From Eumeta japonica (lineage: Eukaryota; Arthropoda; Insecta; Lepidoptera; Psychidae), in contig BGZK01001377.1 of assembly GCA_005406025.1 (NCBI GenBank), positions 1 through 64,000 on the forward strand: a DNA stretch of 64,000 nucleotides, written 5' to 3'. The notes beneath the pieces were generated by a model, which saw only the letters and a program-made list of their open reading frames with translations, had not been told where the DNA came from and ran no database searches. Position numbers and translations under genes: made by a program. Below are positions 35,911 through 48,999 of the stretch, one piece after another (the stretch's first letter is position 1; every line of letters begins with the position of its first letter).

Positions 35911-37380
35911 AAATCTCGTCAGGCGCGAAAGCGGGTAATGGTGGCTTGGCAATAATTTGGATTTATAAAATTTAAACAAAAAACTAGAGACGGTCCTCCG
36001 TCGACAAATTTGTCAGGGGCGGTGAGAAAGAAAGAAAAAAATACCACATCGAATATTTAATAAGGCAGTGGAAGAGAAATTTGAGGTGCTTCGAAACGAT
36101 TACAAAAAGCCAGTGTCGAGAGATGGCGCTCTTTGGCTGTATTACGGAAAAATGTTATATTTTGCCCAAAATGCTAATTTGCGGTCAAACAAACTCAGTT
36201 TCACGGAAAGCTGTTTCTACGTTTTACATATAAGAGCACAATTGATTCTAAAATTATGATGTAATTTGAATAATACGGAAAAATATTACTTGCCTTTCAG
36301 ACCTTTTAGTTTTATGCTAGTAAGCACAAATACAAACACGTTCGTGATTACTACAGTTGGCGGATTTTAAGAAAGAAGTGGCTTTATGAATAGCCCACAC
36401 CCTTATGGTAAACGACAAATTCTTTGAAAAAAATATTTCACCAGGACACTGCATAGTCAGTCGCCCGACAATTTTATGTTTATTTATCAATATGGTCCAA
36501 TAATATGCAAAAAGAATATTGTTTGACGACTCTTCAATCATCAAACATTGAAGAATGTATTTGTGATTTTTCATATAAATCATAATAATAATACACATTT
36601 AGGGTTTATGCGTGATATCATAGGAAAATTTAAAATTTGAATAATTTTACTGCAATTGAATGAAAGGTCCTGTTCTACTAGTCCAATTAACAAGATGAAA
36701 ATGGGGAACAATAGAGATATTGGTCCTAAATATATTACACATATATTTAGGATAGCTCATTCGATCCGGAATAATATCAAAAAAAAAGGTGTTTCATTTT
36801 TCACCGATATCTCTCGTAAACTATTAATTACTTAAAAATTTTGAAATAAAGATCTTTAAGAGGAGAATTTTTTCTACAACAAACCTTAGCTCCCTGAACT
36901 CTACCTTCATTATTTATGATTTTAATTTAACACTGTAAATTGGCATTCGCGCGGCATTTTAAGGTAGCGCGCGCGGCGTCAAAATCAAGTAGGTCACACT
37001 AAATAGTTTTTTTAAAGGTATTAAATGTCCATTTAATAATTAAATTAAATAATTCATTTATGGTGTATTAAGAACACTTCAAAAAATCTGTTTCCGTTGA
37101 AAATTGAACTTAAAGTGAATTTTATAACAAGTTAGCCAATTGTTAATTAACAAAATTTTCTCCAACTTTCGTCTTCATTTTAGTTTAAAAAAGATGTTTC
37201 TAAATAATTGAAATAAAATGATTTCGCTTCGTGGAGCTCTTCCTCATAAGAACACACCATAAAAGTTTTAAAAAATTCATTAATAATAATTTAACAAAAA
37301 CTGAAAAACTGAAAAATTAAAGGAATATTGTTTAAGTTAAAGATTTATTATAAACAAAACTAATAAAATAAAATCTCATT
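35911..37380. other. gene-free tract
   Basis: No gene is recognised. A GC patch with GGTAGCGCGCGCGGCG lies at about 36960-36980, after GGCATTCGCGCGGCATTTTA. Confidence 0.4.
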
Positions 37381-37384
37381 TTAG

Positions 37385-37950
37385 AGTTCCGTGAGCATTA
37401 CGGAGAACTCTTATAATTTAATCGAATTTAATAAAATTCAGAAAAAAGGCAACTGAAAACCAGTAAAGGGATAATCGATACAGTTTTAGGGTTCCATCAG
37501 AACTGCTAAGGAACCTTATGGTTTAATAAATTTTAATAAAATTTAGAATGGGAACAAATGAAAATCAATAAATAGATATCCGGTACATTTTAAGGTTCCG
37601 TGAGAATTAATTATAATTCTTATAATTAAACCAGGTTTAATGTCATTTAGAATAGAGATAATGGAAAACCAATAAAAATAAATCCAATAAATTTATAGGG
37701 TTCCGTGAGAATTACTGAGAACTTTTTTAATTTAACCAAATTTAATAAAATTATGAATGGAGACAATTGAAAACATGTAAAGGTATATTCGATACATTTT
37801 TAAGTTTCCGTCAGAATTATTGAAGACCCTTATAATTTAACTGATTTCAATAAAATTTTGAATAGACGTAACTGAACGTCAGCGAAAGGAGATTCGGTAC
37901 AATATTTTTGAGATTCTGTAAATATTACTAAGAATCCATATAGTTGAACG
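37385..37950. repeat. ~105-bp tandem repeat, about six units
   Basis: Units begin with GGGTTCCGTGAGAATTACTG-like sequence at about 37385, 37491, 37595, 37701, 37805 and 37911. They continue with CTTATAATTTAACC.AATTTA, ATAAAATT..GAATGGAGACA and a GATACATTTT end. Divergence between units is moderate. The array stops about 150 bp from the hAT relic at 38.1 kb. Confidence 0.85.
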
Positions 37951-38109
37951 GACTGCGCTGAAATTTAGACAAATTATTCTAATTAGTAAAAAAGAGTTAC
38001 TTAGTGATTAGAGTGACTTATCGTTCGGTGATTGTGTTTTTTAAGATTAATAAACAGCTCTTATAAATGAATTTGAGTAATTGCAATTTAAATTCTATGG
38101 ATATAGTTT

Positions 38110-39950
38110 AAATCAAGCAAAATGAATTTGGCTTACTTTTGATTTGCAACAGTAAATGTTTTTCTATAGATAACAACGCGAGATCTGAAAGCCTTTGTTC
38201 TGTCTGGCTATTCCTGAGGTACGTATGAATGCGTTTGAGAGCTGAAAAGATCGTTCCGCGGCCGCAATTGTTATCGGAAGGGTTAAACAGATATTACTTA
38301 AGCTTAAAATTTGAGGAAATGTATCTTTTAAGATATCTTTTGTAAATGCAAAAATAACTCGTACATATCTAATCCTTTAAGCGAGGGAGACGAATATAAT
38401 ACTTTTAACTCATTTTTAATGCATTTATGTCAAAATTCGAGGAAATAATAAATTTAAATTATTTAGTTTATCCTCAGGAAATGTACGTTCGAATAAATCA
38501 TATTTCGACTTACTTAGTAAATCTAAAACGACAAATTGCTTAGTGAACTATATCTGGTTTGAATTTGATTTTTAACATTATCTACAATTTCGATGAAAAT
38601 ACGTTTATACTCGCGTTTTAAGTCTGATTCTGAGCTAAATAGACGTCGGCGTCTTCGTGGAGGCTCACTTATATCAGTGACACTGTCGTAAATTTCGTCA
38701 AACTTATTAATGAAATTACTCTCAAACCAATTTAATAGCGATTGAACTTCGCGAATAACGACGTCTATATCACTCTGTTTATTTTGTAGTAAAGCGAAAG
38801 TAATATCTGTTCTTGCAAATAATTCAGCTAAAGTATGCAAAAAAAAGCAAAATTCCCCATCTTCTAATTTCATTAACAAACTTTCTGATATGGCAATTGA
38901 TTCAGAATCCCAATCCATCGGATTTTCTATAATTATATTAAATGTTTGTATTATGTCGGATCTACAGTTACAAATGACATTAATAATACGAGAATGATAC
39001 TGCCATCGAGTTTCTGCGACACCAGGCAAACGACGATCTGACGTTAATTTTAAAAGACCCGAACGTTTAGTAGATTTATTAAAAAAAAATATTATGCAAT
39101 TGATGTGGCCGAAAAATTGTTTTAACTCTGGAATATTTTCTAAAGATCGAGATAACACTAAGTTAAATACGTGAGCATAGCAAGGAATAAAGACAGCCAT
39201 TGGACATTGTAATTTAATTTTTGTTTGTACGCCGCCCTGAGCACCCGACATCACAGCGGCCCCATCATACGATTGACCGACTAATTTTTCTTTACAATTA
39301 AACTGATCTATGATCTCTAATATACTTTGCGATAACTGATCTGCTCCACGTTCTAAAGTAACATCGAAAAAACCTACAAATCTCTCTTCGATCCCCGTCT
39401 TAGTCAAATAGCGGAATATGACAGACATTTGCTCTCGATGGCTAATATCAGGTGTTTCGTCGGCTATAACCGACACGAATTTCGCAAAGTTAATTTCTGA
39501 TTTAATTTCATTTCTAATGACCTGAGCTATGGACTTTATTAAATCGTTCTGAATATCGCTTGAGAGACCAGAGAACACAGAGTTCTGAGTTGAAGAACAT
39601 AGCTCTAAATGCATATCTAATACTGAATCATATGTTTTTAAAAACAACAAAGTTTCTATGTAATTATCGCGATTATCTGATGTTAATTTTTCGTCATGGC
39701 CGCGAAACGATAGCTCTTGCCTTCCTAATAAAATGATGGTGTCTATAAATCGCTTCATTAAATTACGGTTTCGTTTTACTTTTTTATTATATGCCTCGAA
39801 AGAGTTCCCTAAAGAAATTTCAATTCTATTAATGCCAAATTCGTGCAATGCTAAAGAACTACGAATATGTTATAATCGGAAATCTCCGCTGATCGAAACG
39901 CATTATCATTTACATAATGATGTATAACACAAGAATCCGCAACCGAATAT
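38110..39950 (-). pseudogene. hAT transposase relic, ZMYM1/DUF4371 type
   Basis: A hAT-superfamily transposase, or a gene derived from one. The main open stretch (38523-39848) gives 441 codons without a stop. Its first codon in that span is TTG, and a TAA precedes it a few codons upstream. Visible catalytic marks are VIADETPD (Asp about 130), GQSYDGAAVMSG (Asp about 195), the CYAH pair (about 223) and ETRWQYH (about 281). After 38523 the frame shifts but homology continues: KNELKVLYSSPSLKGLDMYE, then FSALKRIHTYLRNSQTEQRL and SDLALLSIEKHLL. That is the C-terminal dimerisation block of this hAT branch, ending at about 38110. Three or more frame breaks and stops indicate a dead copy, though the central domain is long and clean. 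I found no TIR or target duplication. Confidence 0.85.
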
Positions 39951-39959
39951 AACACCTAA

Positions 39960-42640
39960 GAGTTCACGTTAAAGGTGAAATTATGTTACACGAATTACAA
40001 TTGCGTCATTTCGTTGTCGAAGCGAAACTCGCGATCAACCGAGTTGCCAAGCTCCCGTTCCCCCGCTCGCCCGCGGCTTGCGACCCGCAGGCTCGCGGGC
40101 CAATGCGTCGCCATAACGCTATAATACAACTGAATATGGAAGACTCAACATTTCACATTGATTACGACGATTGTGAACATTCTGAATCTGGTCGTCTAAA
40201 TAACTCGGTTGCTTTCGAGTTATTTGAAGTGTTTTTTTATATAAGGCTTACGTTACTAACGTAAGAAGGCTGGATATTATTTACAATAATTATTGGAAAT
40301 TAAAAATAATTTTAAGTGTCTGTATACTAAAAAGCAATAATTTATTTATTTATGAATTATGCATATTAAATATTTTATGAAAGGGAAGCCGATAAGAATC
40401 GAGTTCTTAGAAGCCGTCGCCCCTAGTTAAAAGAAATATGTCTTAGAATACCATAATTGCAGCCCTTGACTCGAAATAAGGCAATAATCATTAAATGTAT
40501 GCCAAATTTATAAACATTATTAATTAATAAATGCGCTAAAAATATAAGGGATAGCATAACAAATGCAGCTGGGCGAGAATGGAATTTTCCATTTGAATGA
40601 AAAACGATGTCTTGCAATTCTTGTCAAATGCCTGTCCAATTATTAATGACAATAATTTAAAGAAAAAAATACAACAAAACTCATGGCACATACGTTTTTT
40701 TAAATGCCAAACAATTTTTGACAAGTGTCTAGCCGAAACCAGCAAAAAGATCAGGTATTTCTGAGTAACATCTAAACGTGTATTCCGAAATGAATTGAAT
40801 TTTGAAAATGATGACAACGATTGACAAAAGATTAGAGCGTCTATATCATGATCATGTTATGCATAAAATATTCTGTAAAAATTCTACATAATGATGTGTT
40901 ATTTACGAATCCTAAACAAATATGTACCGTTAAATAGAAATTAATAATAATATAATTAACTTACGGGTTGTGGTTTATTAAACATTTCCATGCGTCCAAA
41001 TAAATCATCAAAAGTTATCAAATATTTCAAATATTATTGTTGTGAAATGTATGTTTCTAAAGGCTGACTTGATACGGAGCATTGTATTTCAAAATGTACG
41101 TAATTTCAAGAAAATATAAACAAACAAATTTATGTTCTTTTTAAATTTCGTATTTCTTAAGCGTCTATTCATCATTTTACTTATCATCGTTTGATCCATT
41201 GGAAAATAATTGTTACCTTGTATTTTGCATTTACAGTGTTAAAATTACTATGGCACGATCTAGAATGATTGCTTACAGCATAATTATTATTGCACGTATC
41301 AGGTAAAAACGTCTATATATTTCAAATGTGTTGCATCTCTAAAGAATTGTCACAATTTTAAAGTATTTTCTGTGGAAATCTTTATTGTCTTAACTCACAT
41401 AAAGTTGTTTTTATTTTCTCCTTTATATAACCTGGAAAAATTTCTTCTTGAAACACTTTTGCAGTCTCAATGTTTCCATAAATACGTATTACATAATCAT
41501 TTCGAATGTTTATGTGCATGAATTAACATGAAATTATTAATATATATTCTAATTTCATACATTCCAATCACATAGTTTTTTATGAGTAATATGAAACGAA
41601 ACACAGTTTTTCATCTCATTATATTCATAAATTCGAAACATGTTTTCTGTGATAATTAGAACTAGTTATGAAAAATCGTAAGTATAGCAACACAAAGCTG
41701 TCCAATAAAGTCACACTAAAATATATGATGTAAAGATTTATTTGCCAACAAAGAACATATAAACATACATTCACATAATAAAAATTAATTAACCTATACA
41801 TCTACTTATTGGTTGTAAACACAAACACACACTCACACACACACATATATATATACACACACATTTATAAACAATATATATATTAAAAACGGTTTATCAC
41901 TACGTAATAGATCATTTTTTTACGCTTTATGAAGAATAAAACCACGTAAATATTTTTAACCTCTAATAGATCGTCCTGAAAATATATCATTTAAATTTTC
42001 AATACATTTTAAATTATTTGTAAGATTTAAAATGAAAAATGTGGGGATGTGAAAAATCAGTGAGCAGATTTTATATCTCTCGAAGGTAAATAAATAAGCA
42101 GAGATTGTTTTCCAGGATGTGTTACCGCTTCGTTCATACGACGCGTCTTGTCTCCGTCTAGCTCGTACAATTGGTAAAGCCCAAAGTGGCAACCGTAGGC
42201 TGAATAATACGGAAGCTGTTATGATTGCAGACATCTCTTTCACACCTTTATAAATATTACCTTTGTAATTATTACGCTGTCATATCAGTCATTTCTTTCA
42301 CCAGTTGTTTGTAAATATGTCGAAGAAATGTATATTCTATGGTGATGGACAGTCTTCAATTTTAACAAATAAATTATAATATCCAGTTACATGTATGTGT
42401 TAATACACACAATAAATTCGTTTCTGCGTGCACTCACACGGACGTAAATACTGTCGATTTTCATGACTTTTAAAATTACACATCAAAATTATTAAATTAT
42501 TTCTTTAGTGATCTGGGCTCATTACCCTCTGGTCACATAGTACTGTCCATCGTATATAGCACGCCGAACAAAACTACTTGCCTTCCGACTGACGCACAGA
42601 AAGGATCTAACTTTCTGTTTGTAAGCACGCTTGTTAAATT
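39960..42640. other. gene-free tract
   Basis: I see no gene I can name. A plus-strand open frame at 39983-40264 contains MEDSTFHIDYDDCEHSESGR, which looks protein-like, but I find no support from a domain or splice site. A GC-rich imperfect hairpin (CCCGCGG../..CGCGGG) lies at about 40070-40100. Confidence 0.35.
41821..41864. repeat. (CA)n/(TA)n compound microsatellite
   Basis: Alternating CA and TA dinucleotides with a few interruptions. Confidence 0.9.
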
Positions 42641-42649
42641 ATATCTAAA

Positions 42650-44240
42650 ATGCCTGTTTGTGTTGTTTCAAGTTGCAAAAACAAATCTAATACATCAAGC
42701 CTCCAGAAAGATAATATAGCATTTCATCAGTAAGCGTTTATTACGCTTTATCATATTAAATTAGTAACAATTTTGTATTGAAAGTAAATATCACTTTTGC
42801 TATCAAATGGAGACGTAAATATAATCAGTTGATAGACCTGTCTCTCAACTTGGGTTGCTGTCGGTGTAGTATGACGACGCTCGCTGTAATTTTGGTCCGG
42901 ATTTGTCGAGCGATTATCAGGAATTTTCTCCAGCTCTTACTACTATATGTTTACTAGGGTGAGCCAAAAAAAAACTAACCTATCGAATTTATAGGCTAAA
43001 ATGAACCTATTTACCGAGAAAAAAATCTCTGTGAAAGGCAAAATTTTTAGCTCAATTTTAAAAGGTGGCGGTGGGCAGTCAAAGTTTCCCATTTAAATAA
43101 CACGTGAAAAAATCTTTTTTCATTAAAAGTATCATAACTTTTAAACAGTATGAGCTAAAATTTTTTACATCGCGTATTCTTGTAGAGCCACCTTTTAAAA
43201 TTGAGCTGAAAATTCTGCCTTCCACAGATATTTTTTTCTCTGCAAATAGGTTCATTTTAGCCTATAAATTCGATAGGTTAGTTTTTTTGGCTCATCTTAT
43301 TGTTTACTATAATTAGTATAAATAATTATCCATATCTGTTATGGAAAAATACTTCATGCATCTTTTAATAGTTTATATATCTTTATAAATTAGACAAATA
43401 CAAACTATTTACCTATAAAACCTAACTTGTGATATTATTATGAAATTTACAGTCATTATTGAAGCTATGTAGTAATATAATACGATTTTAAGTATTACAT
43501 TATAGATTTCTTAAGGAACCAAAAAAAGACACTAAGCTGTATTTGTTCTAAGCATTTCCTGCCATCAAACTTCAATGCCGCTTACAAAAGACGAATATTG
43601 CTCCCAAAGGCCGTACCAACACTATACTTGAAAAAGTAAACCGTTAGTATTTAGATTTATTAAAAAATACTTGCAAAACCATTTACAGCTTTTTTAGCTT
43701 CCCGTTAGAATTAATATGTTATCATATCTTAAAATCAAAGTCAAATTTATCTTTTTTTCGTAGGTAATGAAATAACACTTAAAATACGTCATTAATAAAT
43801 TCTTTTCGACATTACCACCCATTCCAAATGCTGATTCAGCCATGTGTGGTGAGTTAAGATAAAATATCTTGTACATTAGGCGCTCTTATATGTATGTATC
43901 ATGTTGACTCTGGTTGTAAAACGTCATCTGATTCTACTTACATTGGTAATCCCATTCCCTAATAGTTATGTATATTGACACCAAATTGCTATTTTCTTTT
44001 TACAGGAAGACTTAAGGTCTGCTCATATTATTATGTCCATGATAAATCCAACGATGTTCCATTTATATCTTGGAAGATGAAATTGTTGCGTCGACTGAAA
44101 GTAAAAACTTAAAAATCAAAACGATCAAAAAAAGTATGGCAGATAAATATATAAAAAGCTGACTCAAGCTAAAGGACAAATAATTGATTTTAAAAATAAA
44201 AAAATGTTTTTAAGCATTCTTTTAAGACTTTGTAGTTAAT
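42650..44240 (+). pseudogene. THAP-domain gene relic, split by a MITE
   Basis: Exon 1 (42650-42729) starts MPVCVVSSCKNKSNTSSLQK and ends in IAFH before a GTAAGC donor. It supplies the two N-terminal cysteines of a THAP finger. A later block (about 43514-43638) gives LSCICSKHFLPSNFNAAYKR and KAVPTLYL, i.e. the C-x2-H half and the AVPT motif. A third block after an acceptor at about 44006 reads HDKSNDVPFISWKMKLLRRL, then KKSMADKYIKKLTQAKGQI, a lysine-rich coiled-coil-like stretch with a frame change. The central part of the finger with its invariant Trp was not found, and a foldback MITE sits in the first intron. It is most likely a decayed THAP gene or THAP-bearing transposase. Confidence 0.65.
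42957..43300. mobile_element. 344-bp foldback MITE with 9-bp target duplication
   Basis: Long inverted arms (about 42957-43068 and 43189-43300) start GGTGAGCCAAAAAAAAACTA on one side and end in the near-complement TTTTTTTGGCTCATC on the other. The direct repeat TGTTTACTA stands immediately left (42948-42956) and right (43301-43309). A 9-bp duplication with long arms is what Mutator-like elements leave, but the class is inference. There is no coding capacity. Confidence 0.85.
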
Positions 44241-44244
44241 GTAC

Positions 44245-46440
44245 GTAATTTGTTTCATATCACCTTTTTTATGGAGTCAGGTTTTTATAGTTACTTAATT
44301 ATTTCTTTATTCTTACAATCGCCGTCAATAAATACTGTGAAATTAATTATTGCGATTTACTTTAATGAATTCCTATTTCCTATCCGGACCTATCACCGTC
44401 TTTCCCAATTGATCCATTCATCAAGGGTATACGATATTATTTAGGGGTTTATGTGGTGGCAATCTGTCATTAAAGGTGTCAATAAAAAAAATGTATTTTT
44501 GAACAGAATGTGGTTTCAGACTTATTATCAATGACAATATTGAAAGCATTTAACAGTATACAAGCAATTGTTAATAACAATAAACAAGCAATGCGATATC
44601 TATTTAAAATGATTAGTTTTTTTTTTGTATATATTTGTAATATGTATTACTTATCGATGTCCTGTAATATTATATATCTATAAGTAAAGTTAGTTTTGTC
44701 GCGCGCGCTACTCGCCTTTCGTTGTGTTCCTGTTGAGTACGTAAAAACGAAAACTTTTATCGGATGGTGTTTATAATATTTGTTGCGAGTGTTTACCTCG
44801 TCTCCCACTGTTTTTTTGTACCAAAGTTGTATTATTATAAAATAGCTTATGTCCTTTCCAGTTCTATTTCCTCCCAGTCTTATTTTTCAGAAATCACGTA
44901 ACGAAATCCACGTTTTTCGAACATTTTTCTTATATTAATTGTGGATTTAAATCTATTATAGGAACAAAACGCATGACGAGATAAATTTATTAGAAATCGA
45001 CGTGTTTTGTTTACCCTTAAATAGGCATAAGATCAACATGCTATTATTAATGAAACCAAATTTTGTTAACGCCATCTATCGAGTTAATTGGAACTACTGT
45101 TTTGGTGTCTAAGATTCCCTCACCGTTTCACTATTTATCAAAGTAAACATTGCATATTTAATACAATTTCGAAATAACTAGAAAAAAAACTTTTGACCGT
45201 CAAGGGACACCTGATAGATGTAAAATATTTACGTTAATATTAGAATATACAATAAATAAACACCAATAAAGGACCTATGTAGCAAAATAATAAAAAAAAA
45301 TAAAGTTTTTTAATAAAATCAATATATTTTACTTATTATTTTAAATGTAAGAATAAATAGAGAATATTTATATTTATAAATAGAAAGTATATTTCAATTT
45401 AATAATAAATCCTGATTCTAATTCTTTTAGGCACTTTAAAAGAATAAAACCTTAATAATAATATAACACCAAAATATGAAGCAGTTATAATTTATTTTAT
45501 TAAAATATTTCAATAATAATTTTATTAAAATAAGTCTGTTAATTAATTTCAAGTAAATCTTATAAATTTTAATAATAATAAATTATAATAGGGTGCCGAA
45601 ACAGTATTTCAAATAATAGAAATCACTATTTATTGTTATAAAAAGCTTCATCTTAGGAGGAAATACACAATCAGACTCACACAGCTTATGGTCAAAACCA
45701 GTGAAGTGTGAAACGTTTAGTATTGCCTCATGCCAACGCGTTATTCTCTCTATCGATGGGCGTACCCAGGGGCTGGCAGGAGAGGGTAGCTGCCATCCCC
45801 TGGAAATTGTATGTTCTACAATATTTACGCCTAGTTTACACGATCTGACCTAAAAAATCTAACCTACCGCTCCTAGTCCAGAAGCTGGGTACGTCAATGC
45901 CTCCATCTGCGCATAGCGCTAGACACGGACATCATAGGCCAAAACCACCCGTCTCCTGAGTATTGAGATGTTTTGATTTTATCCCAGTCCAACGCGCGTA
46001 TAGACTTCTGCGTGTACAGATATTATAGGTAGAAACGGAATGATTCCAGGTCGAGTTTTAGCTTGAACTGAAATCGACCTGCAGTATGGCCATAAGAATG
46101 ATCATTGATTTAAGACGAAAAACTAAGATTTATTTGTAAATAATTCCTTAAAATGTTCGCAGAAGTTAAAAATAATCTGTAATAACTATTAGTAGAAACT
46201 CAAATATATAGAATACAATTATTAAAAATATAGTATATTCCGCACTTAAGTAGAAAGAAGGGCACTCCAGCCCGGGGATTGTTATCACACTCGCCTTCAG
46301 CTCGGGCGACATAATCGCGGGTGGGTATGCCTCACTTTTCTCCTATGGCGAGTACACATTTTTTCACATTAGCATGAAATTTTTCAATATCGGGGACGAA
46401 AAGTGAAGTTTTCATCAAGATGTGAACATAATAATAATAT
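44245..46440. other. gene-free tract
   Basis: No recognisable gene. At about 44695-44830 a small CG-richer patch (GTCGCGCGCGCTACTCGCC) looks promoter-like. At 45062-45082 stands TTTTGTTAACGCCATCTAT, shared with 46884. GC-rich fragments at 45750-45990 and 46260-46340 look like pieces of dispersed repeats that I cannot name. Confidence 0.35.
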
Positions 46441-46445
46441 TTCAC

Positions 46446-46621
46446 GTAGTCACGTAGACAAGCTTTTATTGACAGCATCTATTGAGCTGATAGGTACTAA
46501 TTTTCACAATGTTATTCACACTGAAAAAGTTACAAATAATTAAGGAATATTCAGACAGTAAAAAAATTAGCTCATATCAGCTCAATAGATGCTATTAATA
46601 AAAACTTGTCTACGTGACTAC
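46446..46621. mobile_element. 176-bp foldback MITE
   Basis: Inverted arms of about 49 bp run 46446-46494 and 46573-46621. The outer ends read GTAGTCACGTAGACAAG and its exact complement. The inner parts share TCTATTGAGCTGAT. There is no open frame. I found no certain target duplication. Confidence 0.85.
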
Positions 46622-46629
46622 ACTATGGC

Positions 46630-48990
46630 TATCCATTTTTATTTTTCGACGTGGAATTTTTATTTTTCTCTCAATGTGCATCACGAAATCACATTTCTAA
46701 AATTCATTGGTTACTTTTTTTTGAAATTCTGTAATTTCATTCCATCTTTGTTATGTTTCCATTACCATTTTTTTAACTTTTTTGTTAATAATTATTGTTT
46801 TCTCATGTAGTTCCCACAATCACTATCGAGTTGGGTATGTTAAATACTCAGTGTTTTCTTACAATGTTAGTTTTTGGGGATCGTCTTTTGTTAGCGCCAT
46901 CTATTAAATCTTTTCCAATATTTTTTGAGTTACGTGCGAAGTGAATGGTGGGGGAAATACATTTGGTCGCAGCGCTCGCTGTGGAAGAAATAGGAAGGTT
47001 ATCGCGAAATTCAGTGCGTTTTGAATAAATTTTGTGTGAAGCTTCAGCATAATTATCAATATTATCGGAACGAAGCACATATTTCTGATTGAAAATTGAG
47101 AAATAAACTTATAAATAAAAATTCAAGTATCCGAGATATCTCTAGAAGGACATAAACGTCTGAGTATATTAGCTACACATAGACGTTTTGATCTTTACAG
47201 AACTACAGCTCCAAAATATTTTAATGAATTTTAGAAAACTTTATCCACTGTTGTAATGAATTCAGCTTTTTTGGGTGACCTAATATTGTATATTGCACAA
47301 GCCACTATATGTAAATTTTTGGTTCAATTTAAGCCAGTCTATTATATCCATGGTTGTTATTTTTTATAATTATTTCAACAACAATAGAGCATATTATATT
47401 ACTTTTTACTCCACTTTCAAAAAGTGGTCCACAACAAATATTGTCGTCGTAATAACTACGAGATATAAAGCAATCGTTATAACTAAAAACTTAAACTCTT
47501 CACGAACAAATAGTTGGAGCAGAGTTTATGTTTTTCAAGTTGATATGTCTGATAGAAGAAATATTATCACCCGATTGACTGACAGAATCCGAGTAGCTGA
47601 TCATTTAATTACCAGAGATGTAGGCAGATATTGTTATTGCTCTACGAAATGAAAACGATTTTAGATTAAAGTAGAATTAATCAAACTGTCCCGGCTATTG
47701 TGAAAATAGCAACAATGTATAATTATTTCCATTATAAAAAATAAAACAAAACAAGGAGATACTGTTGCCGTTTATATATAGTTGTTTTGTAGAAATAGAA
47801 TTATTCATTAATAATAATAATAACAATCAATTTTATAATTATTGATTATAGATTATTATTGAATGTTTTATTATTTCATGGACATATAAATATTGGATAA
47901 ATCCCTAAACTTGAGGACGCTAAACGGTGCTAATATCATAGTGCAAATAGCAAAGAAATTTTGCAGTAAGTACTTGTAATCTTTCTATAAAGATCTATTG
48001 CGGTTTTGAGAAAACAAATGTTGGCAGAATAGTTTGAAACACGAATTAGATCCAAACTATTAAGTACCTACAAATGTGTATTACGCAGGTAACTATGTTA
48101 CAATTATTATATAAAAATATGCAATAGATGTCTTCAATCGAGAAATAATTATACACCATAATAATTGACTGACAATTTAAACTATGATTTTTAATTAAAT
48201 ATTAAAAGAATAAAGGAACATAATAAAAAAACGGCAAATCAACTTTTTCAAAACCTAAATCTTATGCGAATGAATTTTCATATCTTTGTTTCCTTTTTTT
48301 TATTTTTGTTTAATCAGAAATTTAAGAAATCTGTATTTCTGTTTTATAGTTGAATCAATAAACTGTTCCATCTTCACTCTTTACAACGAAAAAATCAACA
48401 ATTTCTAATATTAGACAATACTAATAATAAGCTAACGACATAGTACAAATTGTTAATTACCAGATTGAGCCAACACATCGTTAAAATCTTACAAACATAA
48501 CTAGAAAAATAATAAAAAAAAAAAACATTCTTTTTGATATTAATAGTAATGTCATAAAGAATCTTTTTTAAAGCTAAAAGTATTTTTGCTAATTTTGTAA
48601 GTACCTCGTATTGCTAAATACTGTCTGTATACTTTCAAAACTTGATAAAAACTTGGTCTAGTCTAGTTAACCAAAAAATAGGAATAAGGTATAAAGCTAA
48701 AAGTTATTGAATGTTCGGAACATGATTATAAATGAGTTGTGAAAAGTCTCCATTGATTCCATACCTATCTGCAAAAAAAATATTCGTGGTCAAAATTCGT
48801 AATTAAGAGTTTTTTGCATTTTTCAGCCAAACGATAAGTTTCATTATAAAAAAAGATGAACAAAAATTATACATCATGCAATTATTTATATAAATTGTCT
48901 TAACATTTTTTGTCTTAAGTGTCACTGTTTTTGAGATATAACTATTTAACAATTTGAAAAGCTTATATTTTTCCTAATATACCTAAGTAC
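46630..48990. other. gene-free tract
   Basis: A motif TTTTGTTAGCGCCATCTAT occurs at about 46884. The 46900-47060 stretch is GC-richer with an initiator-like TTCAGTGCG. A plus-strand open frame at 47293-47652 has no recognisable domain. The rest is AT-rich. Confidence 0.35.
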
Positions 48991-48999
48991 GTTACGTAA

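Noticed and set aside
43104..43316. 70-codon plus-strand frame
   Set aside because: Lies inside the foldback MITE and depends on its arms.
47293..47652. 119-codon plus-strand frame
   Set aside because: No recognisable domain, no splice or promoter support, and composition like the AT-rich flanks.
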